This document shows positions 61,248 to 64,000 of a stretch of DNA of 64,000 bases, one piece after another (position 1 is the stretch's first letter; each line of letters begins with the position of its first letter). Location of the stretch: NCBI RefSeq assembly GCF_017876755.1, contig NZ_JAGIOO010000001.1, positions 9,161,786 through 9,225,785 of the forward strand. The letters are read 5' to 3'. Source of the DNA: Crossiella equi (GTDB taxonomy: Bacteria; Actinomycetota; Actinomycetes; Mycobacteriales; Pseudonocardiaceae). The notes under the pieces were generated by a model, which worked only from the letters and a program-made list of their open reading frames with translations, was not told where the DNA came from and did no database searches. The translations under genes and the position numbers were made by a program.

Positions 61248-62429
61248 TCAGGGCCGCTGACCCCGCTCGAAGTACGCACGAAGCCCAGGTGCCAGTGCCG
61301 GCACCTCCCGCGGGGTGCCGCCGTCGCGCAGGGACTCCGTGGCCCGCACGCCAGCCGCCACGGCCATGCGCGCGGCGACCGGGGAGGTGTCGGTGCGGCC
61401 ACCTTCCCGCGCGAAGCGCACGAACTCCGCGACGACCAGCGGGTCGGCACCGCCGTGGTCATCGTCCTCGGTGCCCGGTACCAGGTGTTCGGCGTCGGCC
61501 TGGCCGCGGTAGCCCGTCGGGCCGGTGTTCCACACCCTCACCACCGCGCCGGGGCCGTCGCCGAAGTTCTCCAGGCGCCCGGCGTCGCCGATGACGGTGT
61601 AGTTGCGCCAGTAGTCCGGTGTGAAGTGGCACTGCTGGTAGGCCGCGAGCACCCCGTTGTCCAGGCGCAGGTTGACCACCGAGAGGTCCTCCACGTCGAT
61701 CACCGGGCTGAGCCCGCGCTGGGTGCGGGGCGGCCAGTGGCCGACGTCGGTGCCCCCGGGCTCGCCGGGCGCGCGGCGGTGCCCGTCGCCGTAGACCACC
61801 AGGTCGCCGAAGGCCTGAACCCGGGTGGTGTAGCCGCCTGCCAGCCAGTGCACCACGTCCAGGTCGTGCGCGGCCTTCTGCAGCAGCAAGCCGGTGGTGT
61901 ACCGGCGTTCGGAGTGCCAGTCCTTGAAGTAGAAGTCACCGCCGTGCCCGACGAAGTGCCGCACCCACACCGACTTGACCTGACCGATGTCGCCGCGCTC
62001 GATGCGGTCCCGCATCAGGCGGATCACCGGCATGTGCCGCATGTTGTGCCCGACGTAGAGGCGGCTGCCCGTCTCCCGCGCGGTGCGCAGCACCTCGTCG
62101 CACCGCTCGACCGTGATGTCGAGCGGCTTCTCGACGAAGGCGGCCTTGCCCGCCCGGAGCGCCTCGCAGGCCAGGTCGGCGTGGGTGTGGTCGGGGGTGA
62201 GCACGAGGACCGCGTCCACGTCCGGGTGGCCGACGACCGCATGGTGGTCCCCGGACACCTCGGCACCGGGGAACTCCGCGACCGCGGCGGCCCGTGCGAC
62301 CGGGTCGGGCTCGGCGACCGCGACGACCCGGCTGCCGTCACCGGGGCGGTGGGCCAGGCGGGCCAGCGAGCCGCGCAGCCCGTAGCCGAGGATCCCGAGG
62401 CGGAGGTCGCCGTGGGTGCTGGTGGTCAT
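61248..62429 (-). CDS. Gfo/Idh/MocA-family oxidoreductase
   Basis: A 393-residue NAD(P)-dependent sugar or inositol dehydrogenase-type protein. The N-terminal Rossmann domain has LGILGYGLRGSLARL, and the family motif is FVEKPLDITVERCDE. The catalytic His region lies in KAAHDLDVVHWLAGG. The C-terminal half is the usual beta-sheet domain. GGAGGGCACGAG precedes the ATG at 62429. It follows the large secreted protein by 16 bp on the same strand and is probably co-transcribed, hinting at use of an unusual sugar. The substrate is unknown. Confidence 0.92.
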   Translation of the reverse strand: MTTSTHGDLRLGILGYGLRGSLARLAHRPGDGSRVVAVAEPDPVARAAAVAEFPGAEVSGDHHAVVGHPDVDAVLVLTPDHTHADLACEALRAGKAAFVEKPLDITVERCDEVLRTARETGSRLYVGHNMRHMPVIRLMRDRIERGDIGQVKSVWVRHFVGHGGDFYFKDWHSERRYTTGLLLQKAAHDLDVVHWLAGGYTTRVQAFGDLVVYGDGHRRAPGEPGGTDVGHWPPRTQRGLSPVIDVEDLSVVNLRLDNGVLAAYQQCHFTPDYWRNYTVIGDAGRLENFGDGPGAVVRVWNTGPTGYRGQADAEHLVPGTEDDDHGGADPLVVAEFVRFAREGGRTDTSPVAARMAVAAGVRATESLRDGGTPREVPALAPGLRAYFERGQRP

Positions 62430-62445
62430 CTCGTGCCCTCCCGGT

Positions 62446-64000
62446 TCAGCTGACGATGATCTTGTCGATGTCCGGTGCCCAGCCACCGGCGTTGGCGATG
62501 GCGACCGTGTTCCCCTGCCCGGCGAGCAGGGGCAGGGACACCGTGGCGGTGCCGGTGGTGTCCCAGTTCGCGGTGGGGGCGAAGCTGACCGGTCTCGCGT
62601 CCTGGCCGTTGGCGGTCACCGTGGCGGTGCGGGCCTGCTGGCTGGCGTAGTGCAGTGTCACGGTCCGCTGCCCGCCCGCGCCGCCGTCAACACCGGTGAT
62701 GGTGAGGCTGCCGCCATTGCCGAGGTAACCGACCTTGTGCCCACCGGAGCAGCCGGTGCACGCCGCGACGGTCGCCCCGCCCGCCAGTGTGTTGCCCGGC
62801 GCCTCGGCCTCGCGCGCCGCCGCGTCACCCGGGGCCACGGTCATGGCGCCCAGGGCGAGCCAGCCGTCCGCGTGCTGGCCCGCGTTGGCGAAGCGGAGCT
62901 TCTTGGCCTTGGCGCTGACCGATTCCAGCGGGTTGCGCACCTTCAGCACGAGCTGGTAGCCGCCCTGGGCCAACCCGGACAGGTCCACCGAGGTGTCGAA
63001 GTATCGCCGGTGGCCGTAGTCCAGGTAGTCCGAGCCCGCCTGCCACTCCGGGAAGGCCCGGATCCGCAGCGGCATGGCCTGGCGCAGGTCCCACGGGGTG
63101 TCCCAGGTGCGGACGAGGTTGCCCGCGCTGTTCTTGAGCCCGAGCTGGACCGTCCACGGGTAGTAGAACGGGGCCACGCCGGTGTTGGCGATCCGCACCC
63201 CCACCTTGGTCCGGCCCTGCGCGGTGTTGTGGAAGTAGGCGTCGCTGACCGTCAGGTTGTAGCCCATCAGCCGCACGGCGGCGCCTGCCCCCGGGTGGTC
63301 GGGTGAGTACTCGCGGCTGCGCTCGTTGATCTTCCAGGTGCTGTGCTCCAGCTCGATGCAGGCCTTCATGTTGTCGACCGCGCCCGCCCCGCCGGGCCAG
63401 TGGTCAAACGCGGTGGCCTGGATCTCCGGCCGCACCTCGCCGCCGACCGAGGCCGTGATCCAGCGGTTCTCCACGCCGTGCTCCAAAGCCTTCTCCAGCT
63501 GTGCCCACGGGGCACCGCCGAGCGAGGCGGGCAGTGTGACCCCCTGGAGCGGGCTGCCCTCGCGGTAGCAGAAGGAGTCGTCGTGGTAACCGATCCGGGA
63601 CAGGCGGTCCGCCGCGCCACCGGCCAGGCCGGGGTAGCGCAGTTCGAGCCTGGTCCTGGGGAACGCGCGGTGGAAGGCGTTGATGATCTCGGCACCGTTG
63701 GCGTCGGTCGGCATGTAGTTGGGGTAGGTGTCACTGGAGGTGTCGGTGTCGTAGGGCCAGGTGTGCCACTCGCCCCACAGACCGATCAGCCCCAGGTGCA
63801 GGAAGCCCAGCCGGGGGTCGTTGTCGTAGCGGGCGCCGAGCGCGCCGATGAAGCCCTTGAGCGCGGAGACCAGGAACGGGCTGTCGTAGTCGGGGCTGGT
63901 GGTGCCCCAGTACGTGTTCTGCCGCATGGCGACGTGCCCGGTGAAGCACGGCGGGATGGCGTTGGCGGGGTGGCTGCCGGTGCCGCCCGGGTACTCGAGG
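62446..64000 (-). CDS. Large secreted DUF4832/CBM-type protein (5' partial)
   Basis: The frame continues past the right window edge, so the N-terminus and signal peptide are missing; 517 residues are visible. The left part resembles DUF4874/DUF4832 glycoside-hydrolase-like barrels (FLHLGLIGLWGEWHTWPY, TRLELRYPGLA). A beta-rich region follows (VGVRIANTGVAPFYYPWTVQLGLKN). The C-terminal about 125 residues look like a CBM6/35-type carbohydrate-binding module (HKVGYLGNGGSLTITGVDGG, ending GGWAPDIDKIIVS). It is likely an extracellular polysaccharide-acting or binding protein in an operon with the Gfo/Idh/MocA enzyme. Confidence 0.82.
   Translation of the reverse strand, partial: LEYPGGTGSHPANAIPPCFTGHVAMRQNTYWGTTSPDYDSPFLVSALKGFIGALGARYDNDPRLGFLHLGLIGLWGEWHTWPYDTDTSSDTYPNYMPTDANGAEIINAFHRAFPRTRLELRYPGLAGGAADRLSRIGYHDDSFCYREGSPLQGVTLPASLGGAPWAQLEKALEHGVENRWITASVGGEVRPEIQATAFDHWPGGAGAVDNMKACIELEHSTWKINERSREYSPDHPGAGAAVRLMGYNLTVSDAYFHNTAQGRTKVGVRIANTGVAPFYYPWTVQLGLKNSAGNLVRTWDTPWDLRQAMPLRIRAFPEWQAGSDYLDYGHRRYFDTSVDLSGLAQGGYQLVLKVRNPLESVSAKAKKLRFANAGQHADGWLALGAMTVAPGDAAAREAEAPGNTLAGGATVAACTGCSGGHKVGYLGNGGSLTITGVDGGAGGQRTVTLHYASQQARTATVTANGQDARPVSFAPTANWDTTGTATVSLPLLAGQGNTVAIANAGGWAPDIDKIIVS

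Overview
The window is very GC-rich DNA. Genes are tightly packed, GTG starts are common, and stop/start codons often overlap as GTGA or ATGA. The gene content (MmyB-like regulators, ANTAR and RsbRST-type proteins, a SigK/RskA pair, a single-module type I PKS) points to an actinomycete, probably of the Pseudonocardiales. The genus is inference. No tRNA, rRNA, CRISPR array or intact insertion sequence was seen. The first and last genes run off the window.

Layout. (1) 1-10430: a permease end, two divergent oxidoreductase/MmyB-regulator pairs, a lipoprotein, a tiny secreted cysteine protein with a strong terminator, two membrane proteins and a short LuxR-type regulator. (2) 10755-19947: a compact isoprenoid gene cluster with PLP aminotransferase, polyprenyl diphosphate synthase, UbiA prenyltransferase, squalene-hopene-type cyclase and FAD monooxygenase, all translationally coupled. 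A methyltransferase, an Fe(II)/2-oxoglutarate oxygenase and a P450 follow. The set reads as a meroterpenoid pathway, and the cyclase lacks the usual catalytic aspartates. (3) 20437-26737: a small cysteine/histidine protein gene and a six-gene overlapping RsbR-RsbS-RsbT / PP2C / hybrid kinase / response-regulator phosphatase operon.

(4) 26947-40387: an island resembling a mycobacterial dormancy (DosR) regulon: universal stress protein, Hsp20, transcarbamylase-like protein, CtpF-like cation ATPase, arginine deiminase, a GAPDH pseudogene, a phosphoribosyltransferase-hydrolase fusion, a large LuxR regulator, a beta-lactamase-fold protein and GAF-ANTAR. Four DosR-box-like palindromes lie in its promoter gaps. 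Several of its proteins keep a family fold but have lost catalytic residues. (5) 40372-46730: a frameshifted esterase, a CHRD protein, then a SigK-like sigma factor and anti-sigma factor beside thioredoxin, DipZ and an MPT83-like fasciclin lipoprotein. This matches the M. tuberculosis SigK regulon. The sigma gene and the fasciclin gene share a bipartite promoter-like motif with identical spacing.

(6) 46836-53245: secreted hydrolases (one with an EF-hand loop), a deletion scar joining a quinone oxidoreductase and a phosphotransferase, an acyl-CoA dehydrogenase, and a SnoaL/TetR operon behind a long palindrome. (7) 53609-60366: a small polyketide operon of SDR, KS-AT-ACP-hydrolase PKS and acyl-CoA oxidase, preceded by about 880 bp of repeat-bearing DNA. 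(8) 61248-64000: a Gfo/Idh/MocA oxidoreductase and the end of a large secreted carbohydrate-related protein.
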